Source of the DNA: Gallaecimonas sp. GXIMD4217
GTDB taxonomy: Bacteria; Pseudomonadota; Gammaproteobacteria; Enterobacterales; Gallaecimonadaceae
Assembly: GCF_038087665.1 (NCBI RefSeq)
Contig: NZ_CP149925.1
Coordinates: 496,001 to 560,000, forward strand
Direction of reading: 5' to 3'
DNA length: 64,000 nt
The notes under the pieces are model-generated. The model was not told where the DNA came from, did not search any database, and saw nothing but the letters and a program-made list of their open reading frames with translations. How positions within the stretch are numbered: the stretch's first letter is position 1; every line of letters starts with the position of its first letter. A program made the position numbers and the translations under genes. Positions 50,141 to 59,615 of the stretch are shown here, piece after piece.

Positions 50141-51228
50141 TGTTCAGCCAAGACGATCATCACTGGATGGCCAGGGCCATCCACCTGGCCCAGAAGGGCC
50201 GCTACACGGTGGAACCCAACCCGGCCGTGGGCTGCGTGCTGGTCAGGGACGGCAAACTGGTGGGGGAGGGCTGGCACATCCAGGCCGGCGGTCCCCACGC
50301 CGAGGTCCATGCCCTGCGCCAGGCGGGCGACAGGGCCAAGGGCGCCACCGCCTACGTGACCCTGGAGCCCTGCTCCCACCACGGCCGCACCCCGCCCTGT
50401 GCCCAGGGCCTGATCGACGCCGGCGTGGCCCGGGTGGTGGCGGCCATGGTCGACCCCAACCCCCAGGTGGCCGGCCGCGGCCTGAAGATGCTCGAGGCCG
50501 CCGGCATAGAGACCGCCCATGGCCTGCTGGCGGCCGATGCCCGGGCCCTGAACCCCGGCTTTTTGACCCGCATGGAAAAGGGCCGCCCCTTCGTGCGCAT
50601 CAAGCTGGCGGCCAGCCTGGACGGCTGCACGGCGCTGGCCAACGGCCGGTCCAAGTGGATCACCGGTGCCGAGGCCAGGGCCGACGTGCAGCGGCTGCGG
50701 GCGCTCAGTGGCGCCATTGTCACCGGCAGCGGCACCGTGCTGGCGGATGAGCCGGCCCTGAACGTGCGCGCCGCGCAGTTCCCGGACCCTTATCCCCTCA
50801 AGACCCCGCGCCAGCCGCTGCGGGTGGTGCTGGACAGGCGCCAGCGGCTGAGCCCCGACAACCCCTTCTTCGCCCATGAGCTGCCGACCCTGGTGGTGAG
50901 CGACAGCAAGGATCCGCGCCACTTCCCGGATGGCGTCGAGAAGCTGGCCCTGGCCGGCGGCCCGGAGGCGCTGCTGGCGGAGCTTGCCAGGCGCCAGATC
51001 AACTCGGTGCTGGTGGAGGCCGGCGCCTCGCTTGCCGGCGCCTTTATCGCCGCCGGGCTCTGGGACGAGCTGGTGCTGTACCAGGCCCCCAAGCTGATGG
51101 GCCTGGACAGCCGGGGCCTTTTGGCCCTGCCGGCCTTTGACCACATGGCGCAGGTGCCCCGGGTGCGCATTGCCGATGTGCGCCCGGTAGGGCAGGATCT
51201 GCGCCTGACACTGACACCGGAGGCCTGA
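50140..51228 (+). CDS. ribD: Bifunctional riboflavin deaminase/reductase RibD
   Basis: A 362-residue protein. The N-terminal deaminase has the zinc motifs HAEVHAL and PCSHHGRTPPC; the C-terminal reductase starts near RPFVRIKLAASLDG. It carries out the second and third steps of riboflavin synthesis. It overlaps both neighbours by one base (ATGA-type junctions). Confidence 0.95.
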   Translation: MFSQDDHHWMARAIHLAQKGRYTVEPNPAVGCVLVRDGKLVGEGWHIQAGGPHAEVHALRQAGDRAKGATAYVTLEPCSHHGRTPPCAQGLIDAGVARVVAAMVDPNPQVAGRGLKMLEAAGIETAHGLLAADARALNPGFLTRMEKGRPFVRIKLAASLDGCTALANGRSKWITGAEARADVQRLRALSGAIVTGSGTVLADEPALNVRAAQFPDPYPLKTPRQPLRVVLDRRQRLSPDNPFFAHELPTLVVSDSKDPRHFPDGVEKLALAGGPEALLAELARRQINSVLVEAGASLAGAFIAAGLWDELVLYQAPKLMGLDSRGLLALPAFDHMAQVPRVRIADVRPVGQDLRLTLTPEA

Positions 51229-51884
51229 TGTTTACCGGCATTATCGAAGCGGTGGGCACCATCGCCACCCTCAAGCGCCAGGGCGACGACTGCCAGGTGC
51301 GCATCCACAGCGGCAAGCTGGATCTGGCCGACGTCAAGCTGGGCGACTCCATCGCCACCAACGGCGTCTGCCTGACCGTTACCGAACTGCACGGCGACGG
51401 CTACAGCGCCGACGTCTCCGGCGAGACCCTCAAGCGCACCGGCTTCAACCACTACCGTGCCGGCGACAGGGTCAACCTGGAGAAGGCCATGCAGCCCCAG
51501 AGCCGTTTCGGCGGCCATATCGTCTCGGGGCACGTGGACGGCCTAGCCAGGGTGGTGAGCCGGGACAGCCTCGGCAAGGCCATCGAATTCTGGCTTGAGG
51601 CGCCGGTGGCGCTGGGCCGCTATATTGCCGAGAAAGGCTCGGTGACCACAGATGGCATCAGCCTGACGGTGAATGCCGTCGACGGCGACAGATTCAAACT
51701 GACCATAGTGCCCCATACGGCACTGGAGACCACCATCGACCACTGGCAGCCCGGGCGCCTGGTCAACCTGGAAGTGGATATCCTGGCCCGGTACCTGGAG
51801 CGCCTGATGGGCGCGGCAACTCAAGACAAGGCCGGCGGCGTCTCGATGGACCTGCTGGCCAAAAGCGGCTTTCTAAAAGGTTAA
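51228..51884 (+). CDS. ribE: Riboflavin synthase alpha chain
   Basis: A 218-residue protein made of two homologous lumazine-binding domains, the first starting [10 protein letters not shown] and the second near [11 protein letters not shown]. It dismutates two lumazines into riboflavin. In E. coli nomenclature it is ribC; here it follows ribD in the cluster. Start overlaps the ribD stop by one base. Confidence 0.95.
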   Translation: MFTGIIEAVGTIATLKRQGDDCQVRIHSGKLDLADVKLGDSIATNGVCLTVTELHGDGYSADVSGETLKRTGFNHYRAGDRVNLEKAMQPQSRFGGHIVSGHVDGLARVVSRDSLGKAIEFWLEAPVALGRYIAEKGSVTTDGISLTVNAVDGDRFKLTIVPHTALETTIDHWQPGRLVNLEVDILARYLERLMGAATQDKAGGVSMDLLAKSGFLKG

Positions 51885-51888
51885 CAAC

Positions 51889-53001
51889 ATGGCTCTGTCC
51901 CCTATCGAAGACATCATCGAAGACATCCGCGCCGGCAAGATGGTCATCCTCATGGATGACGAGGACCGGGAGAACGAAGGCGACCTGATCATGGCCGCCG
52001 AGTGCATTACCCCCGAGGCCATCAACTTCATGGCCACCCATGGCCGCGGCCTGATCTGCCTGACCCTGACCCAGGAGCGCTGCCAGCGCCTCAACCTGCC
52101 GCTGATGGCCAGGGACAACAACGCCCGCTTCGGCACCGCCTTCACCCAGTCCATCGAGGCCGCCGAGGGCGTCACCACCGGCATCAGCGCCGCCGACCGC
52201 GCCCACACCGTGCGCGTGGCCGTGGCCAAGGACGCCAAGGCCGCCGATCTGGTCCAGCCCGGCCACATCTTCCCCATCCAGGCCCAGGAAGGCGGCGTGC
52301 TGACCCGCGCCGGCCACACCGAGGCCGGCTGCGATCTGGCCCGCCTGGCCGGTTTCGAGCCGTCTTCGGTGATCGTCGAGATCCTCAACGAGGACGGCAC
52401 CATGGCCCGCCGCCCCCAGCTGGAGGAGTTCGGCGAGAAGCACGGCATCAAGGTGGGCACCATCGCCGACCTCATCGAGTACCGCTCCCATAACGAGACC
52501 ACCATAGAGCGCATCAGCCAGTGCCGGCTGCCCACCGCCGTCGGCGAGTTCGAGCTGATCAGCTACCGCGACACCATAGACGGCCGCCTGCACTTCGCGC
52601 TGCAGAAGGGCGAGGTCAGCGCCGAGGAGCCTACCCTGGTGCGGGTGCACCTGCATAACCGCCTCACCGATCTGCTGCTGTCCGACCGCAGTTTCAGCCG
52701 CAGCTGGCCCCTGTACAAGGCCATGGAGCGCATCAACCAGGAGGGCGGCGTGCTGGTGCTGCTGGGCTCGGAGGAGACCGACGAGGATCTCATCAACAAG
52801 CTCAAGCACTTCGCCGCCCAGGACAAGGGCGAGGAGCCGCCCCGTGCCCCCTGGCTCGGCACCAGCCGCCGGGTCGGCATCGGCTCCCAGATCCTGGCCG
52901 ATCTGGGCGTGCGCCGCATGCGCCTGTTGAGCAGTGCCGACAAGCGTTACCACGCCCTCGGCGGCTTCGGTCTCGAGGTGGTGGAATACGTCTGCGAATA
53001 A
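51889..53001 (+). CDS. ribBA: 3,4-dihydroxy-2-butanone 4-phosphate synthase with degenerate GTP cyclohydrolase II domain
   Basis: A 370-residue two-domain protein. Residues 1-200 are a complete DHBP synthase ([34 protein letters not shown]). The C-terminal 170 residues align with GTP cyclohydrolase II ([31 protein letters not shown]), but the zinc-binding cysteine motif and the catalytic region are missing: [12 protein letters not shown] runs straight into [16 protein letters not shown]. Such RibBX proteins keep the first activity and lose the second; a separate ribA should exist elsewhere in the genome. Confidence 0.93.
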   Translation: MALSPIEDIIEDIRAGKMVILMDDEDRENEGDLIMAAECITPEAINFMATHGRGLICLTLTQERCQRLNLPLMARDNNARFGTAFTQSIEAAEGVTTGISAADRAHTVRVAVAKDAKAADLVQPGHIFPIQAQEGGVLTRAGHTEAGCDLARLAGFEPSSVIVEILNEDGTMARRPQLEEFGEKHGIKVGTIADLIEYRSHNETTIERISQCRLPTAVGEFELISYRDTIDGRLHFALQKGEVSAEEPTLVRVHLHNRLTDLLLSDRSFSRSWPLYKAMERINQEGGVLVLLGSEETDEDLINKLKHFAAQDKGEEPPRAPWLGTSRRVGIGSQILADLGVRRMRLLSSADKRYHALGGFGLEVVEYVCE

Positions 53002-53063
53002 GTAGGCGACTCCCAGGCGCTGTGCTACCATAGCGCCGTTTTTTCATAGGCTAGGGGATACCC

Positions 53064-53534
53064 ATGAAAGTCATCGAAGGCGGCTTTTCCGCCCCGAAAC
53101 GCAAATTCGCCCTGGTGGTGTCGCGCTTCAACAGCTTCATCGTCGACTCCCTGGTGGACGGCGCCGTTGACGCCCTCAAGCGCCACGGCCAGGTCGGCGA
53201 AGACAACATCACCATAGTGCGTGTCCCCGGTGCCGTTGAACTGCCCCTGGCCGCCAAGCGCGTTGCCGCAACCAAGCGCTATGACGCCATCATCTCGCTG
53301 GGCGCGGTGATCCGTGGCGGCACCCCGCACTTCGATTACGTGTGCAGCGAGTGCAACAAGGGGCTGGCGCAGGTGGCCATGGAATACGACATTCCCGTGG
53401 CCTTTGGCGTACTGACCACAGACACCATCGAGCAGGCCATCGAGCGTGCCGGCACCAAGGCCGGCAACAAGGGCGCCGAGGCGGCCCTGTCCGCCCTGGA
53501 GATGGTCAACGTACTGGATGAACTGGGAGAATAA
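53064..53534 (+). CDS. ribH: 6,7-dimethyl-8-ribityllumazine synthase
   Basis: A 156-residue lumazine synthase, same size as in E. coli. Typical segments are [49 protein letters not shown] and [14 protein letters not shown]. It condenses the RibD and RibBA products to the substrate of RibE. Sixty-two bases separate it from ribBA; nusB follows directly. Confidence 0.96.
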   Translation: MKVIEGGFSAPKRKFALVVSRFNSFIVDSLVDGAVDALKRHGQVGEDNITIVRVPGAVELPLAAKRVAATKRYDAIISLGAVIRGGTPHFDYVCSECNKGLAQVAMEYDIPVAFGVLTTDTIEQAIERAGTKAGNKGAEAALSALEMVNVLDELGE

Positions 53535-53535
53535 G

Positions 53536-53943
53536 GTGAAACCGGCTTTTCGTCGCAAGGCACGTCGTTACGCGGTCCAGGCCCTGTATCAGTGGCAGAT
53601 GACCAATGACCACGTCAGCAACATCGAGCATCAGTTCCTGACCGAGCAGGACATGAACGATGTCGATGTGGACTACTTCCGCAACCTGCTGACCGGTGTC
53701 GCCCAGTGCAAGGACGAACTGGACGCCATTCTGAGCCAGTACGTGACCCGCCCCCTGGAAGAGGTGGATCACGTTGAGAAGGCGGTACTGCGTTTAGGCA
53801 TGTACGAGCTGACCAAGCGCAAGGATGTCCCCTACAAGGTGGTGATCAACGAGGCCATCGAACTGGCCAAGACCTTCGCCGCCGAGGACAGCCACAAGTT
53901 CGTCAACGGTGTGCTCGACAAGTACGTGCGCAACGCCAAATAA
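53536..53943 (+). CDS. nusB: Transcription antitermination factor NusB
   Basis: A 135-residue NusB, starting with GTG at 53536 ([20 protein letters not shown]). The start is chosen because it follows GGAGA by 6 bases and opens with the conserved [14 protein letters not shown] motif. NusB binds boxA with NusE and is needed for rRNA antitermination; two boxA sites are in the rRNA operon of this window. The E. coli protein has 139 residues. Confidence 0.95.
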   Translation: MKPAFRRKARRYAVQALYQWQMTNDHVSNIEHQFLTEQDMNDVDVDYFRNLLTGVAQCKDELDAILSQYVTRPLEEVDHVEKAVLRLGMYELTKRKDVPYKVVINEAIELAKTFAAEDSHKFVNGVLDKYVRNAK

Positions 53944-53967
53944 CAGGGCCGAGATGCCACTGGATAG

Positions 53968-54003
53968 TAAGGAGGGCCAGCAGTCATTGCTGGCTTTTTG
54001 TTG
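53968..54003 (+). promoter_or_regulatory. Ribosome site plus terminator-like hairpin in front of thiL
   Basis: TAAGGAGG at 53968-53975 is a strong ribosome site but lies 28 bases before the thiL ATG. The hairpin GCCAGCA-GTCAT-TGCTGGC (53976-53994) with a T5 run fills the gap and ends at the start codon. It may terminate transcription after nusB, or bring the ribosome site close to the start. Confidence 0.7.
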
Positions 54004-54990
54004 ATGCCGACCCGTGAATTTTCGCTGATCGACCAGTATTTCAAGGGCCGTGGCCACCAGCGCAAGGACGTGGTGCTGGGCATAGGCGACGACTGCGCCC
54101 TGCTGAAGATGCCGGAGCAGAACCTGCTGGCGGTGACCACAGACACCCTGGTGGCCGGGGTGCACTTCCACCACGATGCGCCGCCCCGGGCCATAGGCCA
54201 CAGGGCTGTGGTGGTGAACCTGTCCGATCTGGCCGCCATGGGCGCCGATCCGGCCTGGCTGTCCCTGGCCATTACCCTGCCAGAGGCCGACGAACAGTGG
54301 CTGGCGGAGTTCTCCGCAGGCGTGGTGGAGCTGTGCGAATACTACGGCGTGGCCCTGGTCGGCGGTGACACCACCCGGGGCCCCCTCAGCATCACCATCA
54401 CCGCCCAGGGCACAGTGCCCCAGGACAAGCAGCTGACCCGCGGCGGCGCCAAACCCGGCGACTGGCTGTACGTGACCGGCACCCTGGGTGATGCCGGCCT
54501 GGGCCTGGCCCTGATCGAGGGCCGGGAGGAAGCCACCGCGGACCACCGGGAATACCTGCTCAACCGCCATTACTACCCCACCCCCAGGCTGCTGGCGGGC
54601 CAGTGCCTGCGCGGCGTGGCCACCAGCGCCATCGATCTCTCAGACGGCCTGGCCAGCGATCTGGGCCATGTGCTCGATGCCTCCGGCTGCGGCGCCAATC
54701 TGTTCCTGGAGAAGATCCCCCTGAGCCAGGCCATGGTCGGCACGGTGCCACTGGACAAGGCCCTGGAATACGCCCTGGCCGCCGGCGACGACTACGAACT
54801 GCTGTTCACCATACCCGAGGCCCAGAAGGGTGCCCTGGACACCCTGCTGGCCCACAGCGGCGTCAAGCACAGCTGCATCGGCCAGTTGCGTGGCGGCAAG
54901 GGTATCAGCTTCCTCAACCATGGCCAGCCGGTGGAACTGGATCTCAAGGGCTACGAGCACAGCTGGGGGAACCATGGATCCGAAGACTAG
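54004..54990 (+). CDS. thiL: Thiamine-monophosphate kinase
   Basis: A 328-residue member of the PurM-like family, close in size to E. coli ThiL (325). Conserved segments are VLGIGDDCALL, VTTDTLVAGVHF, NLSDLAAMGADPAWLSLA, GGDTTRGPLS and SSAIDLSDGL-type ATSAIDLSDGLASDLGH. It phosphorylates TMP to the cofactor TPP. The ATG at 54004 is preceded by in-frame TTG codons at 53998 and 54001, which are also possible starts. It overlaps pgpA by 17 bases. Confidence 0.94.
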   Translation: MPTREFSLIDQYFKGRGHQRKDVVLGIGDDCALLKMPEQNLLAVTTDTLVAGVHFHHDAPPRAIGHRAVVVNLSDLAAMGADPAWLSLAITLPEADEQWLAEFSAGVVELCEYYGVALVGGDTTRGPLSITITAQGTVPQDKQLTRGGAKPGDWLYVTGTLGDAGLGLALIEGREEATADHREYLLNRHYYPTPRLLAGQCLRGVATSAIDLSDGLASDLGHVLDASGCGANLFLEKIPLSQAMVGTVPLDKALEYALAAGDDYELLFTIPEAQKGALDTLLAHSGVKHSCIGQLRGGKGISFLNHGQPVELDLKGYEHSWGNHGSED

Positions 54991-55450
54991 GCTCAGGCTG
55001 TCCAATCCCTGGCACTTCCTGGCCCTGGGTTTCGGGTCTGGCCTGGCCCCCAAGGCGCCGGGCACCTTCGGCAGCCTGGCCGCCATCCCCCTCTACCTGC
55101 TGATGATGCACCTGCCCTGGCCGGCCTACCTGGGCCTGACGCTGCTGGCCATGGTGCTGGGGGTCTACATCTGCGAGCGGGCCAGCCGCGACATGGGCGT
55201 CCACGACCATCCGGCCATCGTCTGGGACGAAGTGGTGGGCATGCTGATCACCCTGTTCCTGGCCCCCCAGGGCTGGCAATGGCTCCTGGCCGGCTTCGTC
55301 ATCTTCCGCTTCTTCGACATCCTCAAGCCCTGGCCCATCCGCTGGTGCGACCGCAAGGTCCACGGCGGCTTCGGCATCATGCTCGACGACGTGCTGGCGG
55401 GGCTCTTTTCCCTGGCCAGTCTCCAGGCCCTGGCCGCCTGGCTGGCCTGA
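54974..55450 (+). CDS. pgpA: Phosphatidylglycerophosphatase A
   Basis: A 158-residue membrane phosphatase. Typical PgpA features are LALGFGSGLAPKAPGTFGS at the N-terminus, AIVWDEVVGML and FRFFDILKPWPI; the last segment reads MLDDVLAGLFS. It removes phosphate from phosphatidylglycerophosphate in the inner membrane. The order nusB-thiL-pgpA is as in E. coli. Confidence 0.94.
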   Translation: MDPKTRLRLSNPWHFLALGFGSGLAPKAPGTFGSLAAIPLYLLMMHLPWPAYLGLTLLAMVLGVYICERASRDMGVHDHPAIVWDEVVGMLITLFLAPQGWQWLLAGFVIFRFFDILKPWPIRWCDRKVHGGFGIMLDDVLAGLFSLASLQALAAWLA

Positions 55451-55458
55451 GCGAAATA

Positions 55459-55487
55459 AAAAAGCCTCGCTATTGCGAGGCTTTTTC
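55459..55487. terminator. Terminator after pgpA
   Basis: AAAAAGCCTCGC-TATT-GCGAGGCTTTTT: a symmetric hairpin that could also serve the convergent dxs gene. Confidence 0.9.
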
Positions 55488-55491
55488 ATCA

Positions 55492-55612
55492 TGAGGCTGC
55501 AACCCTCCCTGGTGGTTCCTTCCGGCTCGGCCATCCTCGGCCTCGCATTCGCCTGCGCAGGAGCAGTGCTCCTGCTTCGAGGCTCATCCTGCAATGCCAG
55601 GGCTTTTTGCTG
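55492..55612 (-). repeat. Hairpin-bearing intergenic repeat, distant copy E
   Basis: This copy is in minus orientation between pgpA and dxs. It shows the same block order as the copies after the rRNA operon: on the minus strand GCCTCGAA, the hairpin GCAGGAGC-ACT-GCTCCTGC (55557-55575 on the plus strand), GCAGGCGAATGCGAGGCC, the core GGATGGCCGAGCCGGAA and ACCACCAGGGAGGGTT. Confidence 0.78.
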
Positions 55613-55621
55613 CCTAAGGCC

Positions 55622-57484
55622 TTACGCCAGCCGGGCGCGGATACGGGCTTCGATGCCGGCGCCGTCCAGGCCCAGCTCGCTGAGGATCTCGCTCTGGCTG
55701 CCGTGCTTGATGAACTCATCGGGCAGGCCCAGCATCAGCAGGGGCTTGAGCAGGCCCTCGGCCATCAGGAACTCGCCCACGCCGGCGCCGGCGCCGCCCT
55801 TGATGACGTTGTCTTCCACGGTGACCAGCAGATCATGGCTGTCGGCCAGCTCGCGGATGAGCTGCTCGTCCAGCGGCTTGACGAAGCGCATGTCGGCCAC
55901 GGTGGCGTCCAGGGCCTCGCCGGCCTCCAGGGCGGCGCTCAGCAGGGTGCCGAAGGCCAGTATGGCCACCTTCTGGCCGCGGCGGCGCACCAGGCCCTTG
56001 CCGATGGCCAGCAACTGGGGCTCGGCGTCCAGCTCGGCGCCGGTGGCGCTGCCGCGGGGGTAGCGCACCGCCGCGGGTACATCGAGCTGGTGGCCGGTGT
56101 GCAGCATGTTGCGGCACTCGTTCTCGTCGCTGGGGGCCATGATCACCAGGTTGGGCACGCAGCGCAGGTAGCTGAGATCGAAGGCGCCCTGGTGGGTGGG
56201 ACCGTCGGCGCCGACCACGCCGGCGCGGTCGATGGCGAACAACACCGGCAGCTTCATGATGGCCACGTCGTGGATCAGCTGGTCATAGGCCCGCTGCAGG
56301 AAGCTGGAGTAGATGGCCACCACCGGCCTCAGGCCCTCGATGGCGAAGCCGGCGGCCAGGGTCACCGCGTGCTGTTCGGCGATGGCGGCGTCGAAGTACT
56401 GGTTGGGGTATTGCTGGCTGAAGCGCACCATACCGGAGCCTTCGCGCATGGCCGGGGTGATGGCCATCAGCTTGTCGTCCCTGGCGGCGGTGTCGCACAG
56501 CCAGTCGCCGAAGATGGTCGAGAAACTGGGCTTGCCGCCCTGGGACTTGGGCAGGCAATCCTGGCTGGGGTCGAACCTGGGCACGCCGTGGTAGCCGATG
56601 GGATCCTTCTCGGCGGGCTCGTAGCCCTTGCCCTTCTTGGTCATCACGTGCAGCAGCTGCGGCCCCTTGAGGTTGCGCATGTTGCGCAGGGTGTCCACCA
56701 GGGCTTCCACGTCGTGACCGTCGATGGGGCCTATGTAGTTGAAACCCAGCTCCTCGAACAGGGTGCCGGGTACCACCATGCCCTTGAGGTGCTCCTCGGC
56801 GCGGCGGGCCAGCTCCTTGATGGGCGGCAGGCCGGACAGTACCTTCTTGCCGCCTTCGCGGATGGAGGTGTAGAGGCTGCCGGACAGCAGCCGGGCCATG
56901 TGCTTGTTCAGCGCCCCGACGTTCTCGGAGATGGACATCTCGTTGTCGTTGAGCACCACCACCATGTCCTTGTGGATGTCGCCGGCGTGGTTCATGGCCT
57001 CGAAGGCCATGCCGGCGGTCATGGCGCCGTCGCCGATCACCGCCACCACCTTGCGGCCGGCGTCTTCCTTCTCGGCGGCGATGGCCATGCCCAATGCGGC
57101 GGAGATGGAGGTGGAGGAATGGCCCACCGACAGCACGTCATATTCGCTCTCTTCCCGCCAGGGGAAGGGGTGCAGGCCGCCCTTCTGGCGGATGCTGTGC
57201 ATCTGGCCACGGCGGCCGGTGAGGATCTTGTGGGGATAGGCCTGGTGGCCCACGTCCCAGATCAGCCGGTCGAAGGGGGTCTGGTAGACATAGTGCAGGG
57301 CCACGGTCAGCTCCACCGTGCCCAGCCCGGAAGCCAGGTGGCCGCTGGAGCGGCTCACTGAATTCAGCAAGAAATGGCGCAGCTCCACGGCGACCTCGTT
57401 GAGGCGCTCCTGGGGCAGCTGGCGCAGATCCTGGGGCGAGTCGATGGTCGCCAGCAGGGGGTAATCGTTCTTTTCTTTGGTCAT
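55622..57484 (-). CDS. dxs: 1-deoxy-D-xylulose-5-phosphate synthase
   Basis: A 620-residue transketolase-like enzyme, the same length as in E. coli. TPP-binding parts are visible ([34 protein letters not shown]), as are the pyrimidine-domain [16 protein letters not shown] and [15 protein letters not shown]. It makes DXP for isoprenoid, thiamine and pyridoxal synthesis. It is the last gene of the xseB-ispA-dxs operon on the minus strand; the long plus-strand frame over it is a shadow. Confidence 0.96.
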   Translation of the reverse strand: MTKEKNDYPLLATIDSPQDLRQLPQERLNEVAVELRHFLLNSVSRSSGHLASGLGTVELTVALHYVYQTPFDRLIWDVGHQAYPHKILTGRRGQMHSIRQKGGLHPFPWREESEYDVLSVGHSSTSISAALGMAIAAEKEDAGRKVVAVIGDGAMTAGMAFEAMNHAGDIHKDMVVVLNDNEMSISENVGALNKHMARLLSGSLYTSIREGGKKVLSGLPPIKELARRAEEHLKGMVVPGTLFEELGFNYIGPIDGHDVEALVDTLRNMRNLKGPQLLHVMTKKGKGYEPAEKDPIGYHGVPRFDPSQDCLPKSQGGKPSFSTIFGDWLCDTAARDDKLMAITPAMREGSGMVRFSQQYPNQYFDAAIAEQHAVTLAAGFAIEGLRPVVAIYSSFLQRAYDQLIHDVAIMKLPVLFAIDRAGVVGADGPTHQGAFDLSYLRCVPNLVIMAPSDENECRNMLHTGHQLDVPAAVRYPRGSATGAELDAEPQLLAIGKGLVRRRGQKVAILAFGTLLSAALEAGEALDATVADMRFVKPLDEQLIRELADSHDLLVTVEDNVIKGGAGAGVGEFLMAEGLLKPLLMLGLPDEFIKHGSQSEILSELGLDGAGIEARIRARLA

Positions 57485-57505
57485 CTTAGTGTTTTCGGGC
57501 CCTGT

Positions 57506-58390
57506 CTAGAGTTCCCTGGCGATGATGTAGCGGGCCAGGTCGGCCAGTTTGTCGCTATTGTAGGGCAAGGCATCCAGGCTGGACAGGGCTTCTTCCACTA
57601 GGGTGGCCGCCTTGACCCTGGCCCGGTCCAGGCCCAGCAGGGACGGATAGGTGGCCTTGTGGTCGCGTTCGTCCTTGCCCTGGGTCTTGCCAAGCACCTG
57701 GGTGTCGGCGGTGACGTCGAGGATATCGTCCTGGACCTGGAAGGCCAGACCGATGCAATCGGCGTAGCGGGCCAGCCTGGCCTTCTGCTCGGCGGTGATC
57801 TCGTCCGACAATAGGCAGGGTAACATGACCGCCGCCTTAATCAGGGCGCCGGTCTTGTGGTTGTGGATGGCCTCCAGGCCGGCCAGATCCACGGGCGCGC
57901 CGGTGGCGGCCATGTCCATGGCCTGGCCGCCGCACATGCCGGGCAGGCCGGCGGCCTGGGCCAGCAGCAGGAACAGCTCCCGGGTGGCGGCGGCGCTGGC
58001 CAGCTCCACCTTGGCCAGCTCGGCAAAGGCCAGGCTCTGCAACGCATCGCCGGCCAGCACCGCTGTGGCCTCGTCGAAGGCCACATGGACGGTGGGCTGG
58101 CCGCGGCGCAGCTCGTCGTTGTCCATGGCCGGCAGGTCGTCGTGGATCAGCGAATAGGCGTGGATGCACTCGATGGCGGCGGCGACGGGATCCAGGCGCT
58201 CGGGGGCGATGCCCAGCAGCTCGCCGGTGGCGTAGACCAGGAAGGGGCGCACCCGCTTGCCGCCCAGCAGCACGCCGTGGCGCATGGCGGCCAGCAGCCG
58301 GGGCGCCAGGGCCGGCTGCTGGTCGAGCAGGGCGGCCAGGTAGTCGTCGATGCGCTGTCTGTTGCCGCCCAGGGCGGCCTGCAGGCTCAT
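57506..58390 (-). CDS. ispA: Farnesyl diphosphate synthase (geranyltranstransferase)
   Basis: A 294-residue prenyl transferase with both aspartate-rich motifs, [15 protein letters not shown] and QVQDDILDV, and the GGKRVRPFL motif. It makes farnesyl diphosphate for quinones and undecaprenol. The ATG at 58390 overlaps the xseB stop by 4 bases, and dxs follows after 21 bases. The frame is open far upstream, but the extension overlaps xseB and pomA. Confidence 0.95.
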   Translation of the reverse strand: MSLQAALGGNRQRIDDYLAALLDQQPALAPRLLAAMRHGVLLGGKRVRPFLVYATGELLGIAPERLDPVAAAIECIHAYSLIHDDLPAMDNDELRRGQPTVHVAFDEATAVLAGDALQSLAFAELAKVELASAAATRELFLLLAQAAGLPGMCGGQAMDMAATGAPVDLAGLEAIHNHKTGALIKAAVMLPCLLSDEITAEQKARLARYADCIGLAFQVQDDILDVTADTQVLGKTQGKDERDHKATYPSLLGLDRARVKAATLVEEALSSLDALPYNSDKLADLARYIIAREL

Positions 58391-58629
58391 GGCTGCTCGT
58401 CCTCGAAGGGGGCCAGCTGGCCCTGTTCGCCTTGGCCCAGCAGTACCTGTACCTTCTGCTCGGCGCTCTTGAGCTTGCCTTCGCCGGCCCTTGCCAGGCT
58501 GATGCCGCGTTCGAACTGCTTGAGGGCCTCGTCCAGGCTCAGCTCGCCCTGCTCCAGCTGCTGGACTATGGTTTCCAGCTCGGCCAGGTTTTCCTCGAAG
58601 GTCATCTTTTCCGGTTGTTTCTTGGCCAT
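58387..58629 (-). CDS. xseB: Exodeoxyribonuclease VII small subunit
   Basis: An 80-residue protein matching E. coli XseB (80). It has the conserved [20 protein letters not shown] and [16 protein letters not shown] helices. It forms exonuclease VII with XseA, encoded elsewhere. First gene of the xseB-ispA-dxs operon, overlapping ispA by 4 bases. Confidence 0.95.
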   Translation of the reverse strand: MAKKQPEKMTFEENLAELETIVQQLEQGELSLDEALKQFERGISLARAGEGKLKSAEQKVQVLLGQGEQGQLAPFEDEQP

Positions 58630-58655
58630 AGTGACTCTCTTGGCATGAAAGATGC

Positions 58656-58682
58656 TCAGGTCTTGGCCTATACCGCCGATAA
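58656..58682 (+). promoter_or_regulatory. Candidate sigma-28 (FliA) flagellar promoter for pomAB
   Basis: GCCGATAA at 58675-58682 is a perfect match to the sigma-28 -10 element. Eleven bases upstream, TCAGGTCT matches the TAAAGTTT -35 at 5 of 8 positions. It lies 158 bases before pomA, in the divergent region with xseB. Confidence 0.68.
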
Positions 58683-58840
58683 CAGGGAAGGCCGCGCCGG
58701 ATCAACTGTGATCGATGGCGCACAAGGTACTGTTTGCGTGTCGACAAATCAAACCATGCTATTGCCCGGAAGGAAGGCGGCGGAGACAATAGCCCGTCGA
58801 TAAAGTACTGGGTAATGCAGCAGCTTCTGGGAGAGATTGA

Positions 58841-59605
58841 GTGGATCTGGCAACACTGATCGGACTGATTGGCGCCTTCGGCTTCGTGATCATGGCGATG
58901 GTCAACGGCGGCGACCCCGTCATCTTCGTGGACACCAACTCCATCCTGATCGTCTTCGGCGGTTCCCTGTTGGTGGTACTGATGAAGTTCAACGTGGGCC
59001 AGTTCTTCGGGGCCGCCAAGGTCGCCAGCAAGGCCTTCATGTTCAAGCTGGACAAGCCCGAGGACATCATCGAAAAGGCGGTGGAAATGGCCGATGCGGC
59101 CCGCAAGGGCGGCTTCCTGGCCCTGGAAGAGGCCGAGATCAAGAACCCCTTCCTGCAAAAGGGCGTGGACCTGCTGGTGGACGGCCACGACGCCGACGTG
59201 GTGCGTTCCAACCTGGAGAAGGACATCCACCAGACCACGGAACGCCACGAGCTGGGCGCCAACGTCTTCAAGGCCCTGGGCGACGTGGCCCCGGCCATGG
59301 GCATGATAGGTACCCTGATCGGCCTGGTGGCCATGCTGTCCAATATGGACGACCCCAAGGCCATAGGCCCGGCCATGTCGGTGGCGCTGCTGACCACCCT
59401 CTACGGCGCCATGCTTGCCAACATGGTGGCCATTCCCATCGCCGACAAGCTCAACCTGCGCATGGCGGAGGAAATGCGCAACCGCAAGCTGATCCTCGAC
59501 GCCGTGCTCTGCATCCAGGAAGGCCAGAATCCCAGGGTCATAGACGCCATGCTCAAGAACTACCTGGCCGAGTCCAAGCGCCAGGTGAAGACCACGGACG
59601 AATAA
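58841..59605 (+). CDS. pomA: Flagellar motor stator protein PomA (sodium type)
   Basis: A 254-residue MotA/PomA protein with four membrane helices; the first is MDLATLIGLIGAFGFVIMAM. The conserved proline and alanine region VAPAMGMIGTLIGLVAML (helix 3) and a cytoplasmic loop rich in charged residues (KLDKPEDIIEKAVEMADAAR) are present. It is closest to PomA of Vibrio, so a Na+-driven stator is likely. Start is GTG at 58841 with GGGAGAG upstream. The xseB-pomA neighbourhood is the usual one in Vibrio and relatives. Confidence 0.94.
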   Translation: MDLATLIGLIGAFGFVIMAMVNGGDPVIFVDTNSILIVFGGSLLVVLMKFNVGQFFGAAKVASKAFMFKLDKPEDIIEKAVEMADAARKGGFLALEEAEIKNPFLQKGVDLLVDGHDADVVRSNLEKDIHQTTERHELGANVFKALGDVAPAMGMIGTLIGLVAMLSNMDDPKAIGPAMSVALLTTLYGAMLANMVAIPIADKLNLRMAEEMRNRKLILDAVLCIQEGQNPRVIDAMLKNYLAESKRQVKTTDE

Positions 59606-59615
59606 GGGGCCGGCC

